Origin: Bradyrhizobium diazoefficiens
GTDB taxonomy: Bacteria > Pseudomonadota > Alphaproteobacteria > Rhizobiales > Xanthobacteraceae
Reading direction: 5' to 3'
Assembly (NCBI RefSeq): GCF_018131185.1
Contig: NZ_JAFCJE010000003.1
Coordinates: 496,001 to 560,000, forward strand
DNA: 64,000 nucleotides
Under the pieces are notes generated by a model that saw only the letters and a program-made list of their open reading frames with translations, did no database searches and was not told where the DNA came from. Of this stretch, positions 26,377 to 35,440 are shown in pieces. How positions within the stretch are numbered: position 1 is the first letter of the stretch; each line of letters opens with the position of its first letter. Made by a program: the position numbers and the translations under genes.

Positions 26377-28122
26377 TTACCGCCGATAACCGTTCGCGCG
26401 CGAATAGCCCTGGCGGTTGTGCTGTGTCGGGCGGCTCGCGACGTTCGCCCGCGCCTCGCTGGAGAGCGGCGTTGCGAGCTTCAGCTCCTCCAGGAAGATC
26501 GGTCGGGAGAAGTAATAGCCCTGCGCGTAGCGGATCTTGGTTGCGGCCTGGAGATAAGCGAGTTCCTCGTAGGATTCGAGGCCTTCGGCAATCACGGTCA
26601 TGCCGAGCGCTTCGCTCAAGGACTCGATCGCGCGCAGGATGCCCTGGCTGCGCGGGCGCTTATGAATGTCGGTGATGAAGGAGCGGTCGATCTTGATCTC
26701 GTCGGCGGTGATGTCGGCCAGTGCCGAGAGCGAGGAATAGCCCGTGCCGAAATCGTCGATCGAAATGCCGACGCCGAGCTTGCGGAACATCGGCAGGATC
26801 TCGTCCTGGAAATGATTCTTGGCGACGAAAGCGTCTTCCGTCACCTCGATCATGAAACGCTGCGGAAAGCCGGTGTCGTCCAGCGCTCGCGCGAAGCTGC
26901 GCATGAATTCGGGATTGCCGGCCTGCTTGGCGGCGACGTTGATGCTGATGGTGGCTTCCGCGCCGAACGTCTCGTTGATCAAATCGATCGACTTGACGAT
27001 CTCGGCGAGCACGAGGTGAGTGAGCTCGTCGATCAGGCCGAGCTCGCCGGCGAGATTGATGAACGAGCCGGGCGCCTGGATCACGCCTTCGTCGTCGCGC
27101 AGGCGCACCAGGGCCTCGATGCCCTTCACGGCCCGGGTGCGGATGTCGACCTTGGACTGGAAGGCGCAGCAGAAGCGCTTCTCCAGGATGGCGAGCCGCA
27201 GCGACTGCTCGACCTTCATCCGCGCCTGCGCCTCACGCTCCATGCTCGCGTCGAAGAAGGCGGCGAGTCCCTTGCCGTTGTTCTTGATGCGGTACATCGC
27301 GATGTCGGCGTTCTGGCGCAGCGTCTCGAAACTGCTTCCGTGATCGGGATAGAGGCTGATGCCGACGGAGGTGGAGGCGAAGACCTCCGAATTGTCGATG
27401 AAGAACGGTGCCGTCAGCCGCTCCAGCGTCGACTGCATGAATTCGGCGACCTCCTCCTGGCTCTGGATCGGTGAGAGCAGCAGCAAAAATTCGTCGCCGG
27501 AGATGCGCGACAGCATGTCGGAATCACGCAGGTCGCGGCCGAGCCGCTTCGACAGCTCGACCAGCAGCGCATCGCCGACCGCGTGGCCGTAATAGTCGTT
27601 GATGTGCTTGAAATTGTCGACGTCGAGGAAGGCCAGCGCGAAGCGCTCGCCGGCGCGATTTTCCGTGAGCAGATTGTTGACGCGATGTTCGATCACGCGC
27701 CGCGAGGGCAGTCCGGTCAACTCGTCGAAATAGGCCGAGCGGAAGAGCTGGTCCTCGAAATTCTTCTGCTCGGTGATGTCGGAAGATGCCGAGATCAGGA
27801 GCTCGCGTCCGGCGAGGCGAACGGGACGATGCGTCGTGAGCAGCACCTGGCGCGCAGCGCCGCCGTGAAGCGCCTCTTCGGTGACGACAGGCTGGCCGGC
27901 ACTGAAAGCCTTGCGGCAGGCTTCGCGACGCGTCGCCAGATCGGGTGAGGGGCGGCTGCCGTCCATGCCGAGCTGCGCGGCCGCGGCGTCGTTAACCAGC
28001 AGAATCTCGCCATGCGCGTCCTGTACGGTCAGGCCGGCCGGCAGCATTCTAACGATTTCCTTGAGAAAACCGAGCTCGGCTTCATTCGCGCCGGAATATC
28101 TGTCGTCGTTCATAGAAGTCAT
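26377..28122 (-). CDS. PAS-GGDEF-EAL c-di-GMP protein
   Basis: A 581-residue soluble protein: PAS (about residues 18-135), GGDEF-like (140-300) and EAL (310-560). The signature is RISGDEFLLL, with Ser in place of the first Gly, and an I-site RDSD five residues before; SGDEF can be active or serve only to bind GTP. The EAL part has KGIEALVRL, 'FMIEVTEDAF' and 'SIDDFGTGYSSLSALADITADEIKIDRSFI', close to functional phosphodiesterases. So it may chiefly degrade c-di-GMP. ATG 28122 or 28113 can serve as start; no strong ribosome site is seen. CtrA-like boxes lie upstream. Confidence 0.9.
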   Translation of the reverse strand: MTSMNDDRYSGANEAELGFLKEIVRMLPAGLTVQDAHGEILLVNDAAAAQLGMDGSRPSPDLATRREACRKAFSAGQPVVTEEALHGGAARQVLLTTHRPVRLAGRELLISASSDITEQKNFEDQLFRSAYFDELTGLPSRRVIEHRVNNLLTENRAGERFALAFLDVDNFKHINDYYGHAVGDALLVELSKRLGRDLRDSDMLSRISGDEFLLLLSPIQSQEEVAEFMQSTLERLTAPFFIDNSEVFASTSVGISLYPDHGSSFETLRQNADIAMYRIKNNGKGLAAFFDASMEREAQARMKVEQSLRLAILEKRFCCAFQSKVDIRTRAVKGIEALVRLRDDEGVIQAPGSFINLAGELGLIDELTHLVLAEIVKSIDLINETFGAEATISINVAAKQAGNPEFMRSFARALDDTGFPQRFMIEVTEDAFVAKNHFQDEILPMFRKLGVGISIDDFGTGYSSLSALADITADEIKIDRSFITDIHKRPRSQGILRAIESLSEALGMTVIAEGLESYEELAYLQAATKIRYAQGYYFSRPIFLEELKLATPLSSEARANVASRPTQHNRQGYSRANGYRR

Positions 28123-28178
28123 GAATCTTGTTGTTTCAGCGCGCCTTTGCAATGGACGCGATCTTGCGCGGTTCCCTC

Positions 28179-28266
28179 TTAAGTTTGGTTAAGGGGTCCG
28201 GAGAAATACGGGGATGTTTTGCGGCGATGCGACGCGCGCCGACGATCGTCATTAACAGAGGGTCAA
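28179..28266 (-). promoter_or_regulatory. CtrA-like sites upstream of the PAS-GGDEF-EAL gene
   Basis: TTAA-CAGAGGG-TCAA (28252-28266) differs from the CtrA consensus TTAA-N7-TTAA by one base. TTAA-N6-TTAA (28179-28192) has one base less in the spacer. Both lie in the 200-bp gap upstream of the gene that starts at 28122; no other start codon uses this gap. Confidence 0.35.
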
Positions 28267-28322
28267 CAGCGCATAAGAAAACGCGAGCGGAACGCGGGTG
28301 CGCTTTCGCTTGGCGCGCGATG

Positions 28323-29288
28323 TTATTCGCTTTGCGGGATTCGGCACTGCATGATGCAATGCAGCCCGGTCTTCAAATAGGAGATCTCGGATTTGCCATC
28401 GAAGGCCGTCAGCGCCGATTTCAGCAGCTTGGTGCCGAAGCCGGGCTCGGACACCTTGTCCACGCTCGGCCCCTCGGTTTCGTCCCAGGTGATGGTCAGC
28501 CGGTCGTCGCTGACTGTCCACGACACCTGCAACAGACCGCGAGGCGAGGAGAACGCACCATATTTGCCCGCATTGGTGGCGAGCTCGTGAAACATCAATG
28601 ACAGTGTGACCGCGAGCTTCGGCGGCAGGAACAATCGCTCGCCGTTGAGAGTGAAGCGGACATGGCCGTAGGGGCCGAGCTCCGAAATCAGGAGATCGCG
28701 GATGTCGCAGCCAGCCTTGTCGATGCGCGAGATCAAATCGTCGGTCGCAGCCAGCGACCGCAGCCGCGGATCGACCCGGGCCCAGACCTGCGGCTGGTCA
28801 TGCAGCACCTGGTGGATGACGGCGTGCACCGTCGACAACTTGTTCTTCAGCCGGTGCTGGAGCTCGTCGACCAGCAGCTTGCGGTAATCCTCTTCCTCGA
28901 TCAGGCGCCTGGAGATCCTGCGCTGCTCGGCCAGCATGGTGCGATAGTGCTCGACCCCCCAGATGGTCAGCGCGCTCACGGCCCAGTAGAGCGCCAGCAA
29001 GGCAAACCGCGCGTTGTCGGCCATGGCGTCGCTGAAGTTCACGACGACGCCGAGCACCCCGCCGAAGAGCGCGGTGATGATGCCGATCCGGAATCCTCCG
29101 AACGCGGCGGCGAAGAACACGGCCGGGAAATACGGGGTGAAGTAGACGTCGGGCCGCACATGCGCGAGGGCCCAGCGCGCCAGCGTCGCAACCAGCAGGC
29201 AGGCGACCGCGAAGGTGAGGCTCAGGCCCAGCGATGGCGGTGCCACGCCCTGCCAACCCCTGCGGAATTCGTCGATCAGCTTCCCCAT
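28323..29288 (-). CDS. HWE-family histidine kinase with DUF4118 membrane domain
   Basis: A 321-residue kinase. Four membrane helices (about residues 22-118, with PYFPAVFFAAAFGGFRIGI) form a DUF4118 domain, as in KdpD. The kinase core is of the HWE type: LQHRLKNKLSTVHAVIHQ (phosphoacceptor His), FHELATNAGKYGAFS, and WDETEGP, which contains the diagnostic W-x-E. HWE kinases are common in rhizobia and usually work in general stress or light signalling, often with PhyR-type or single-domain regulators. None is adjacent. The ORF starts at ATG 29288 with no competing start. Confidence 0.9.
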   Translation of the reverse strand: MGKLIDEFRRGWQGVAPPSLGLSLTFAVACLLVATLARWALAHVRPDVYFTPYFPAVFFAAAFGGFRIGIITALFGGVLGVVVNFSDAMADNARFALLALYWAVSALTIWGVEHYRTMLAEQRRISRRLIEEEDYRKLLVDELQHRLKNKLSTVHAVIHQVLHDQPQVWARVDPRLRSLAATDDLISRIDKAGCDIRDLLISELGPYGHVRFTLNGERLFLPPKLAVTLSLMFHELATNAGKYGAFSSPRGLLQVSWTVSDDRLTITWDETEGPSVDKVSEPGFGTKLLKSALTAFDGKSEISYLKTGLHCIMQCRIPQSE

Positions 29289-29482
29289 GCACAGCCCGGT
29301 TGCGAGACGCGTCCGAAAATCGGGCGATTGCCAGGAATGGTACGCACGTCCCCGGCGGAAGCAAAGCTTGCCTTGACGGAAGCCGGCGGGAATAGTGGCG
29401 CTTGCGCCGCCGACCGTCGCGGCGCCGTCATCGATCGGTGTCCGCCATCGGGCGTCAAATGGTTCGAAAACAGGGACATTCC

Positions 29483-30322
29483 ATGGGCAGGCTGGACGGC
29501 AAGGTTGCGGTGATTACGGGCGCGACGAGCGGGATCGGATTGCGCACTGCGGAAGTCTTCGTTGCCGAAGGTGCCAAAATTGTGATCGCGGGCCGGCGTG
29601 TACCGGAAGGTGAGGCGCTGGCGAGCCAGCTCGGGGTCAACTGCATCTTCCGCCAGACCGACGTGACGGTCGAAGCGCAGATGCAGGCCCTGATCGCGCT
29701 GGCCGTGGACAAGTTCGGCCGGATCGACTGCCTGTTCAACAATGCCGGCGGCCCGGCGCAGACCGGCGGCATCGAGGGTCTCGAGGCCGATCGCTTCGAT
29801 GCCGCAATGGCGACGCTGGTGCGCAGCGTCATGCTGGGCATGAAGCATGCCGCGCCCTACATGAAGAAGCAGGGGGGCGGCAGCATCATCAACAATGGCA
29901 GCATCGCCGGGCGCCTTGCCGGGTTCTCGTCCTCAATGGTCTATAGCGCGGCCAAGGCGGCGGTGATTCATCTCACCAAATGCGTGGCGATGGAGCTCGG
30001 CGAGTCCAATGTGCGCGTCAACGCGATCTCGCCCGGAGCGATCGCGACCGGCATTTTCGGCAAAGCGCTCGGGCTCTCGACCGATGCGGCGGAGAAGACG
30101 CCGGCGGTGATGCGCGAGGTCTACAAGACCGCGCAGCCGATCCCGCGTGCCGGCCTTCCCGATGACATCGCCCATGCCGCCGTGTTCCTCGCCAGCGACG
30201 AATCCAGCTTCATCAACGGCCACGACCTCGTCGTCGACGGCGCCATGACCGGCGGCCGCAACTGGAGCCAGCAGCAGCAGGGCTACGTGGCCTTGCGCAA
30301 GGCGTTCGACCAGGGGGCGTAG
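29483..30322 (+). CDS. Short-chain dehydrogenase/reductase
   Basis: A 279-residue SDR. The NAD(P)-binding motif is TGATSGIG (residues 13-20), NNAGG follows, and the active site YSAAK with a Ser about 14 residues before is intact (SIAGRLAGFSSSMVYSAAK). The C-terminus ends in a FINGHDLVVDGAM pattern of classical SDRs. Substrate unknown. ATG 29483 gives the standard short N-terminus MGRLDGKVAVITG; the frame upstream to 29402 is not needed. It precedes an intergenic element and a convergent P450 gene. Confidence 0.92.
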   Translation: MGRLDGKVAVITGATSGIGLRTAEVFVAEGAKIVIAGRRVPEGEALASQLGVNCIFRQTDVTVEAQMQALIALAVDKFGRIDCLFNNAGGPAQTGGIEGLEADRFDAAMATLVRSVMLGMKHAAPYMKKQGGGSIINNGSIAGRLAGFSSSMVYSAAKAAVIHLTKCVAMELGESNVRVNAISPGAIATGIFGKALGLSTDAAEKTPAVMREVYKTAQPIPRAGLPDDIAHAAVFLASDESSFINGHDLVVDGAMTGGRNWSQQQQGYVALRKAFDQGA

Positions 30323-30338
30323 GAGCAGGTCACCTTCT

Positions 30339-30416
30339 GTCGTTCCGGGGCGCACGAAGTGCGAACCCGGAATCTCGAGATTCCGGGTTCGATGCTCCGC
30401 ATCGCCCTGGAATGAC
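30339..30416. repeat. Intergenic palindromic element between SDR and P450 genes
   Basis: Bounded by GTCGTTCCGGGG and CCTGGAATGAC. The core 30363-30390 is a perfect 28-bp palindrome (arms GAACCCGGAATCTC). It lies between convergent genes and could work as a bidirectional terminator. Confidence 0.85.
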
Positions 30417-30428
30417 GGTGTGAGTCGC

Positions 30429-31805
30429 TCACACGGCCTTCATCCTGACCTTTAGCCCGTCCCGCGGCTTCGGGATCGGCCACATCTGCCAGTCCGGCTT
30501 GTAACCGGGCGCGAGCGACACTTCGATGTTCTGCAGGAAATGCCGCGCGAAGCATTTCGCCTGCATGTAGGCGAAGTGCAGGCCGAGGCACATATGCGCG
30601 CCGCCGCCGAACGGCACCCAGGCGAAGCGGTGGCGGGCCCGTTGCGCTTCCTCGGTGAAGCGCAGCGGATCGAAGCGGTCCGGGTCCGGCCAGATATCCT
30701 TCATGTGATGCGTATAGAGCGGATTGACGCCGACCGCCGTGCCGGCGGGGATCGTGAAGCCCTTGAAGGTGAAATCGCGCATGGCGCGGCGCGGCATCGA
30801 GGGCACCGGCGGCTTGATCCGCAGCGCCTCCTTGAACGCCATCTCGCACAGAGGCATTTTCTCGAGATCGTCGAAGCTGCTCGGCGCGCCCGGGGCGAGC
30901 CCGAGCGCGAGCACCTCCGCGCGCAGCCGGTCCTGCCAGTCCGGATTCGCTGCGAGCTCGCCGATGAAGGAGGTCAGCGACGAGGTCAGCGTGTCGTGTG
31001 CCGCCATCATCAGGAAGCTCATGTGGTCGATGATGTCCTGCTCGGACAGCAGCGCGCCGTCCTCATGGGTGGCACGGCAGAGCTGCGAGAACAGATCATC
31101 GCCGCCATGATTGCCGCGTCGCAGCGGGATCTGCTCGCGGAAATAGGCGACGATTCGCTTGCGCCCGCGTACGCCGGCCGCCATCTGGGTGCCGGGCAAG
31201 GGGCGGCGGATCGGGGCGACGGCAGCGGCGACCATGTCGACGAAGGCGCGGTTGATCTCGTCGACCTCCGGTCCGATGTCTGCGCCGAGGAACGAGGCCG
31301 CAGCGAGATCGAGCGTGAGCTGCTTCATCGCCGGGTAGAGCTGCATTTCGCCGGGCTTGGCCTTCCACTGTGCGACCCGCGCGGAGATGCCGTGGTCGAG
31401 GTCGCTGAGATAGGACTTCATCGGCCCGGACTTGAACGCGACCGACAGCGCCTTGCGGTGCAGCCGGTGCTCGTCGAAATCGAGCAGCATCAACCCGCGC
31501 GGAAACAACAGGCCGAGCACCTTGTTCCAGCCGTGGGTCGACGAGAACAGCTTTTGCTGGTCGAACATCACGAGCTCGTTGGCCTCCGGTCCGAGCAGCA
31601 CGACATTGGTCTCGCCGAAAACATGGGTGCGGTAGACGGGTCCGTATTTGACGCCGTTCGCCTCGACATGGCCTTTGGGATCGGCCAGCACCTGGAACGT
31701 CTTGCCGAAGATGGGCCAGCCCTCGTCGCCGGGAATGTGCGTCAGCGCGTTGCGTTTGGGCGCGGTGAAGTCGGGCGCCGTTGCGGCCATATGTTGCATC
31801 GACAT
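30429..31805 (-). CDS. Cytochrome P450
   Basis: A 458-residue soluble P450. Heme-binding loop FGGGAHMCLGLHFA gives the axial Cys; the I-helix is MMAAHDTLTSSLT (A-x-D-T proton-relay pattern) and the K-helix EALR. The overall pattern (HRLHRKALSVAFK, GDEGWPIFGKTF) is like the CYP120/CYP26 lineage of bacterial P450s that act on retinoid or terpenoid substrates, but this is a family resemblance only. No ferredoxin or reductase gene is adjacent. ATG 31805 has GGAG 9 nt upstream. Downstream lies a convergent SDR, and a luciferase-like monooxygenase gene stands next on the same strand. Confidence 0.92.
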   Translation of the reverse strand: MSMQHMAATAPDFTAPKRNALTHIPGDEGWPIFGKTFQVLADPKGHVEANGVKYGPVYRTHVFGETNVVLLGPEANELVMFDQQKLFSSTHGWNKVLGLLFPRGLMLLDFDEHRLHRKALSVAFKSGPMKSYLSDLDHGISARVAQWKAKPGEMQLYPAMKQLTLDLAAASFLGADIGPEVDEINRAFVDMVAAAVAPIRRPLPGTQMAAGVRGRKRIVAYFREQIPLRRGNHGGDDLFSQLCRATHEDGALLSEQDIIDHMSFLMMAAHDTLTSSLTSFIGELAANPDWQDRLRAEVLALGLAPGAPSSFDDLEKMPLCEMAFKEALRIKPPVPSMPRRAMRDFTFKGFTIPAGTAVGVNPLYTHHMKDIWPDPDRFDPLRFTEEAQRARHRFAWVPFGGGAHMCLGLHFAYMQAKCFARHFLQNIEVSLAPGYKPDWQMWPIPKPRDGLKVRMKAV

Positions 31806-32052
31806 GACGATTGCTCCGGTTGGCAGGCGCCGCGAACATAGCACGATCCGACCGCGATGGGCTGCGGTCGTGTAGCGCACAAGATCGTCACAGCCCACCG
31901 CCGTCGCAATTACGCACTGGTGGCCGTTTCAACCGACGCCGATGCTGCATAGCCTCATCCCGAGAGACCGCGTAGCGGTCGTCTAAGGACGAGGCGTTCG
32001 CTCAGACGTCACGAAATCATCAGGATGGCCTTGCGGGATTGCAGATGAGGCA

Positions 32053-33288
32053 CTACCGCTTCGCCGCTTCCTTCTGCAGATCCGGGGCGTTGACGGCGGG
32101 AATGGCGACGCGGCCGGGGCCGGTCACCTTCAGCGCCTCGGCGGCCTTCTCGTTCTCCATGATCTTGGCCATCACCGCCTGGCCTGCACGCTCGAAGATC
32201 GCGCGGTTCTCGATCACGAACTTCTGTGACCTGCGCAAGGAATCGATGTAGCCGTTGATCTCGGGCACGACATAGCGCGCCACCATGTCCCAGCTCCGGC
32301 GCGTATTTTCCGGATTGGCCCAGTCGTGCACGAAACCGATGATGGCGCCTACGCCGCCGGAGACCTGCATCACGTTCTTGATGGTTTTGACGAGATCGTC
32401 GGGCGTGCCGATGGTAGATGCCGCGCCCTCGACGAAGGCGGTCTTGTCCACGGCCTCGTCGGGCGAGGAGAATGCGGTCAGCCCCGGCCGCTGCAACGTC
32501 CCGACATTATACTCGTTGTGCCAGCGCATCAGCCCGGCGCCGGCCTCCTTGCGCGCCTGCTCGCGAGTCTCGGCGATGTGGAAGGTCAGCAGCACGCGCC
32601 AATCCGCTCGGTTCACCGTGGTGCCGTGCTTCTTCGCGGCATCTTCCGCGAATTGCCATTGCTGCTGCAGCGACATCAGCCCCTGCGTCGTCATCGAGCC
32701 CAGCGAGATGATGCCGATGCCGTATTTGCCGGCGAGCGTCATGCCGGAAGGTGAGATCTGCGAGGCCACGACGAACGGCATCTCCTCCTGCAGCGGCAGG
32801 ATCTGCAGCGCGGCGTCGTTCATGGTGAACCAGTCGCTCCTGGCGGTGACCCGCTCGCCGTTGAAGAGCCGGCGGATCACGCCGATGGCCTCGTCCTGGC
32901 GGTCGCGCTGCGTCATCGGGTCGATGCCGAGCGTGTGTGCGTCGGAGGCGAGCGCGCCGGGGCCGGAGCCGAAGATGGCGCGGCCGCCGGTCATGTGGTC
33001 GAGCTGCACCATGCGCTGCGCGACATTGTAAGGATGATGATAGGGCAGCGACACCACGCCGGTGCCGAGCTTGATCCGCTTGGTGCGCTCGCCAGCGGCA
33101 GCCAGGAACATCTCGGGCGAGGCGATCATCTCCCAGCCGGAGGAATGATGCTCGCCGCACCAGAACTCGTCATAACCGAGCGCATCGAGCTGCTCGACCA
33201 GGTCGAGATCGCGCCGGAACTGCAGCATCGGATGCTCCCCGATCGGATGATGCGGGGCAAGAAAGGCTCCGAACTTCAGGCGCGCCAT
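32053..33288 (-). CDS. LLM-class flavin-dependent monooxygenase
   Basis: A 411-residue luciferase-like protein. The start 'KFGAFLAPHHPIGEHPMLQFRRDLDLVEQLDALGYDEFWCGEHH' and GTGVVSLPYHHPYNVAQRMVQLDHMTGGRAIFGSGPG are classic for the group. It would use FMNH2 and O2 to hydroxylate a substrate that cannot be named. GGAGAG stands before the ATG (33288). Its gene is followed by 247 bp that hold a worn intergenic repeat (31944-32045), then the P450 gene. Confidence 0.9.
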   Translation of the reverse strand: MARLKFGAFLAPHHPIGEHPMLQFRRDLDLVEQLDALGYDEFWCGEHHSSGWEMIASPEMFLAAAGERTKRIKLGTGVVSLPYHHPYNVAQRMVQLDHMTGGRAIFGSGPGALASDAHTLGIDPMTQRDRQDEAIGVIRRLFNGERVTARSDWFTMNDAALQILPLQEEMPFVVASQISPSGMTLAGKYGIGIISLGSMTTQGLMSLQQQWQFAEDAAKKHGTTVNRADWRVLLTFHIAETREQARKEAGAGLMRWHNEYNVGTLQRPGLTAFSSPDEAVDKTAFVEGAASTIGTPDDLVKTIKNVMQVSGGVGAIIGFVHDWANPENTRRSWDMVARYVVPEINGYIDSLRRSQKFVIENRAIFERAGQAVMAKIMENEKAAEALKVTGPGRVAIPAVNAPDLQKEAAKR

Positions 33289-33566
33289 GGCGTTCTCTCC
33301 GGCTTTGATTTTCTGTTCGTTGAGATGGTGAGGCTACGTGTCCGATGGCACGAACGCAATCGTGCGGTGTCCCGCACGGCGGAATGCTGGCATGCGTGTT
33401 TCTTCTCCCTCTCCCTGCCTGCGCGACGAGCTTCGCTCGCATTGACGTGTCGAGAGTGCCTCGTTCCAGCGGCAGTGTGACTCACTGTTCATGCAGAGTC
33501 GTGGCGTCACGTCACAGCGGCGTGCAAACGCGCCATCGCGGCACCACGGTTTGATCGAGGGCTGCG
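33289..33566. other. Gap upstream of the monooxygenase gene, no gene seen
   Basis: This 278-bp stretch should carry the promoter of the minus-strand monooxygenase gene. Frames here are short and basic, without ribosome sites. It passes directly into the decayed transporter gene, and may itself be worn-down sequence of that gene. Confidence 0.5.
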
Positions 33567-33932
33567 CGGTATTTGATCGCGGGACTTGCGGTGCTCGCGC
33601 TCGTCGCGTCTTCTTCGATGCGTCGTCGCCGCTCCCGCTCACTATGATCGTCTTCGGCCACGGTCAGGGATTGGTGATGGCGCCACTCTCCGGCGCGGTG
33701 CTCTCGACCGTGAAGCCTGCCGCCGCAGGCTCGGCCTCCGGGAGGCACGACACCATCGCGCAGATCGGAAATGCGGCCGGAGTGGCCGCAATCGACGCGG
33801 CGTTCTTCGCGGTCGAAGACCCTGCAATCAGGGCGCGCGGGATCTCTCGTCTCGCTTGCGCTGTTTATGACATTAAGTCCGGTCTACGCCGTATTCCTGA
33901 CGTGGATGCGCGTCGCCCCTGCACGAAGTTGA
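33567..33932 (+). pseudogene. Decayed MFS drug exporter (DHA2/EmrB type), C-terminal remnant
   Basis: Three frame segments together read like the end of a 14-helix exporter. 33567-33642: RYLIAGLAVLALVASSSM, then a stop. 33640-33830, another frame: PLTMIVFGHGQGLVMAPLSG followed by AVLSTVKPAAAGSASG and IAQIGNAAGVAAI. From about 33855, first frame again: LVSLALFMTLSPVYAVFLTW to a stop at 33930-33932. So at least two indels have struck. The upstream 1.2 kb of the gene is gone, and no promoter is visible. Confidence 0.75.
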
Positions 33933-34071
33933 GGCATTTGTGGTTAATGCCTGGGAATTCCGCGGAATCCCTACGATTTCGTAGGATTGACAGCGCACGG
34001 TCTTTTTATTTTGCAACGCAGCAACTATCTGGTTTGGCTGGACGTTGAACGTCGCCCACCAGGAATTCGCC

Positions 34072-35253
34072 GTGTCGTTAGCCAAAAATGTCGATTTGTT
34101 GAGACGTCTGCCGAGGCTGGACGGTCTGCGCTTTGCCGATCTCGGTCGCAGCGCTGATGTGTCCAGTCCATTGGAAGAGGTCACGGGCTTCGGCGACAAT
34201 CCCGGGGCCCTGCGCATGTTCGCGTTCGTGCCGGCGCAGTTGCAGAAGCCGCGCGCGTTGGTCGTCGTGCTGCACGGCTGCGGGCAGACCGCGGCCAGCT
34301 ACGACCTCGGCGCCGGCTGGTCGACATTGGCTCAGCACTATGGCTTCGGGCTGTTGATGCCCGAGCAGCAGCGCATCAACAACGGCAACACCTGCTTCAA
34401 CTGGTTCAATCCGGAAGACACGGCGCGAGGCGGCGGCGAGGCGTATTCGATCCGTGAGATGATCGCGCACATGGTCAAGGCGCATCGCATCGATCCCAGG
34501 CGCGTCTTCATTACCGGTCTGTCCGCCGGCGGCGGCATGACGTCGGTGATGCTCGCGACCTATCCGGAAGTCTTCGCGGCGGGCGCGGTCATCGCCGGAT
34601 TGCCCTATGGCATCGCCTCGAACCTGCGCGAGGCGCTGGACGGCATGTTCCACTCCCCGGTGCGTCCTGCGCGCGAACTCGGCGATCTCGTGCGCAACGC
34701 TTCCGACTATCGGGGCCCCTGGCCGAAAATCTCGGTGTGGCACGGCAGTGCCGATCGCACCGTCAATCCCGGCAACGCCAACGAGATCGTCAAGCAATGG
34801 CTCGACCTGCACGATCTGCCGGAAGCGCCGATGGCGGAGACCAATGTCGACGGCTATCCGCGCCAGGCCTGGTGGAACAAGGACGGCGAGACGCTGGTCG
34901 AATCCTACGCCATCACCGACATGGCGCACGGCACGCCACTCGGGATCGCCGACAATGATCAGCGCTATGGCGTCGAAGGCGCCTTCCTGATCGAGGCCGG
35001 CATCTCCTCGTCCTATCACATCGCAACGTTCTTCGGTCTCACCGACTGGATTGCGGACGCTGCGAAGGCGGAAGCCAAGTCCGTAACCAAGCCTGCAACA
35101 AAGCAGGCGCTTTCGCCCGCGCCGCATCTCGCCCGCTCGATCCGCGCGGCCGTCGCCGAACAGCCGGCCGCGCCGAAGCGCGAGGAGGCCCGTGGCTTCG
35201 ATATCGGCCAGATCATCACGCGCGCGCTGACCGCCGCGGGGTTGATGAAGTAA
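34072..35253 (+). CDS. Esterase of the PHB depolymerase family (PhaZ/LpqC-like)
   Basis: A 393-residue alpha/beta hydrolase with the block ALVVVLHGCGQTAASYD (oxyanion hole), GLSAGGGMTSVML (nucleophile Ser in G-x-S-x-G) and a downstream WHGSADRTVNPGN with the acidic residue. The C-terminal tail from about residue 330 is Ala/Lys-rich and probably disordered. No signal peptide is clear, so it is likely cytoplasmic. It could cleave polyhydroxybutyrate or other esters such as feruloyl groups. GTG 34072 is preferred (AGGA 7 nt upstream) to TTG 34045. The gene follows the MFS remnant and has its own A/T-rich upstream region at 33980-34030. Confidence 0.87.
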   Translation: MSLAKNVDLLRRLPRLDGLRFADLGRSADVSSPLEEVTGFGDNPGALRMFAFVPAQLQKPRALVVVLHGCGQTAASYDLGAGWSTLAQHYGFGLLMPEQQRINNGNTCFNWFNPEDTARGGGEAYSIREMIAHMVKAHRIDPRRVFITGLSAGGGMTSVMLATYPEVFAAGAVIAGLPYGIASNLREALDGMFHSPVRPARELGDLVRNASDYRGPWPKISVWHGSADRTVNPGNANEIVKQWLDLHDLPEAPMAETNVDGYPRQAWWNKDGETLVESYAITDMAHGTPLGIADNDQRYGVEGAFLIEAGISSSYHIATFFGLTDWIADAAKAEAKSVTKPATKQALSPAPHLARSIRAAVAEQPAAPKREEARGFDIGQIITRALTAAGLMK

Positions 35254-35279
35254 TTTCCAAACGGGACGCACGCTCCGCT

Positions 35280-35424
35280 GTCGTCCCGGACAAGCGAGCC
35301 CCAGATCCGGGATCCATGCTCCCGGGACATCGTGAGACGCGAAGACGTAACTCCGAGTCCCGGCAACCACATCGTCCTGCGGTTATGGATTCCGGTCTCG
35401 CGCTATTGCGCGCGCCGGAATGAC
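35280..35424. repeat. Intergenic palindromic element between convergent genes
   Basis: Bounded by GTCGTCCCGG and GCCGGAATGAC. It contains a CAACCACATCGTCCTGCGG block that recurs almost unchanged in the element at 56917-57058 and forms part of a hairpin with GGTTATGG. It lies between the esterase and MBL genes. Confidence 0.8.
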
Positions 35425-35440
35425 GGGGGAGTCGCAACGC

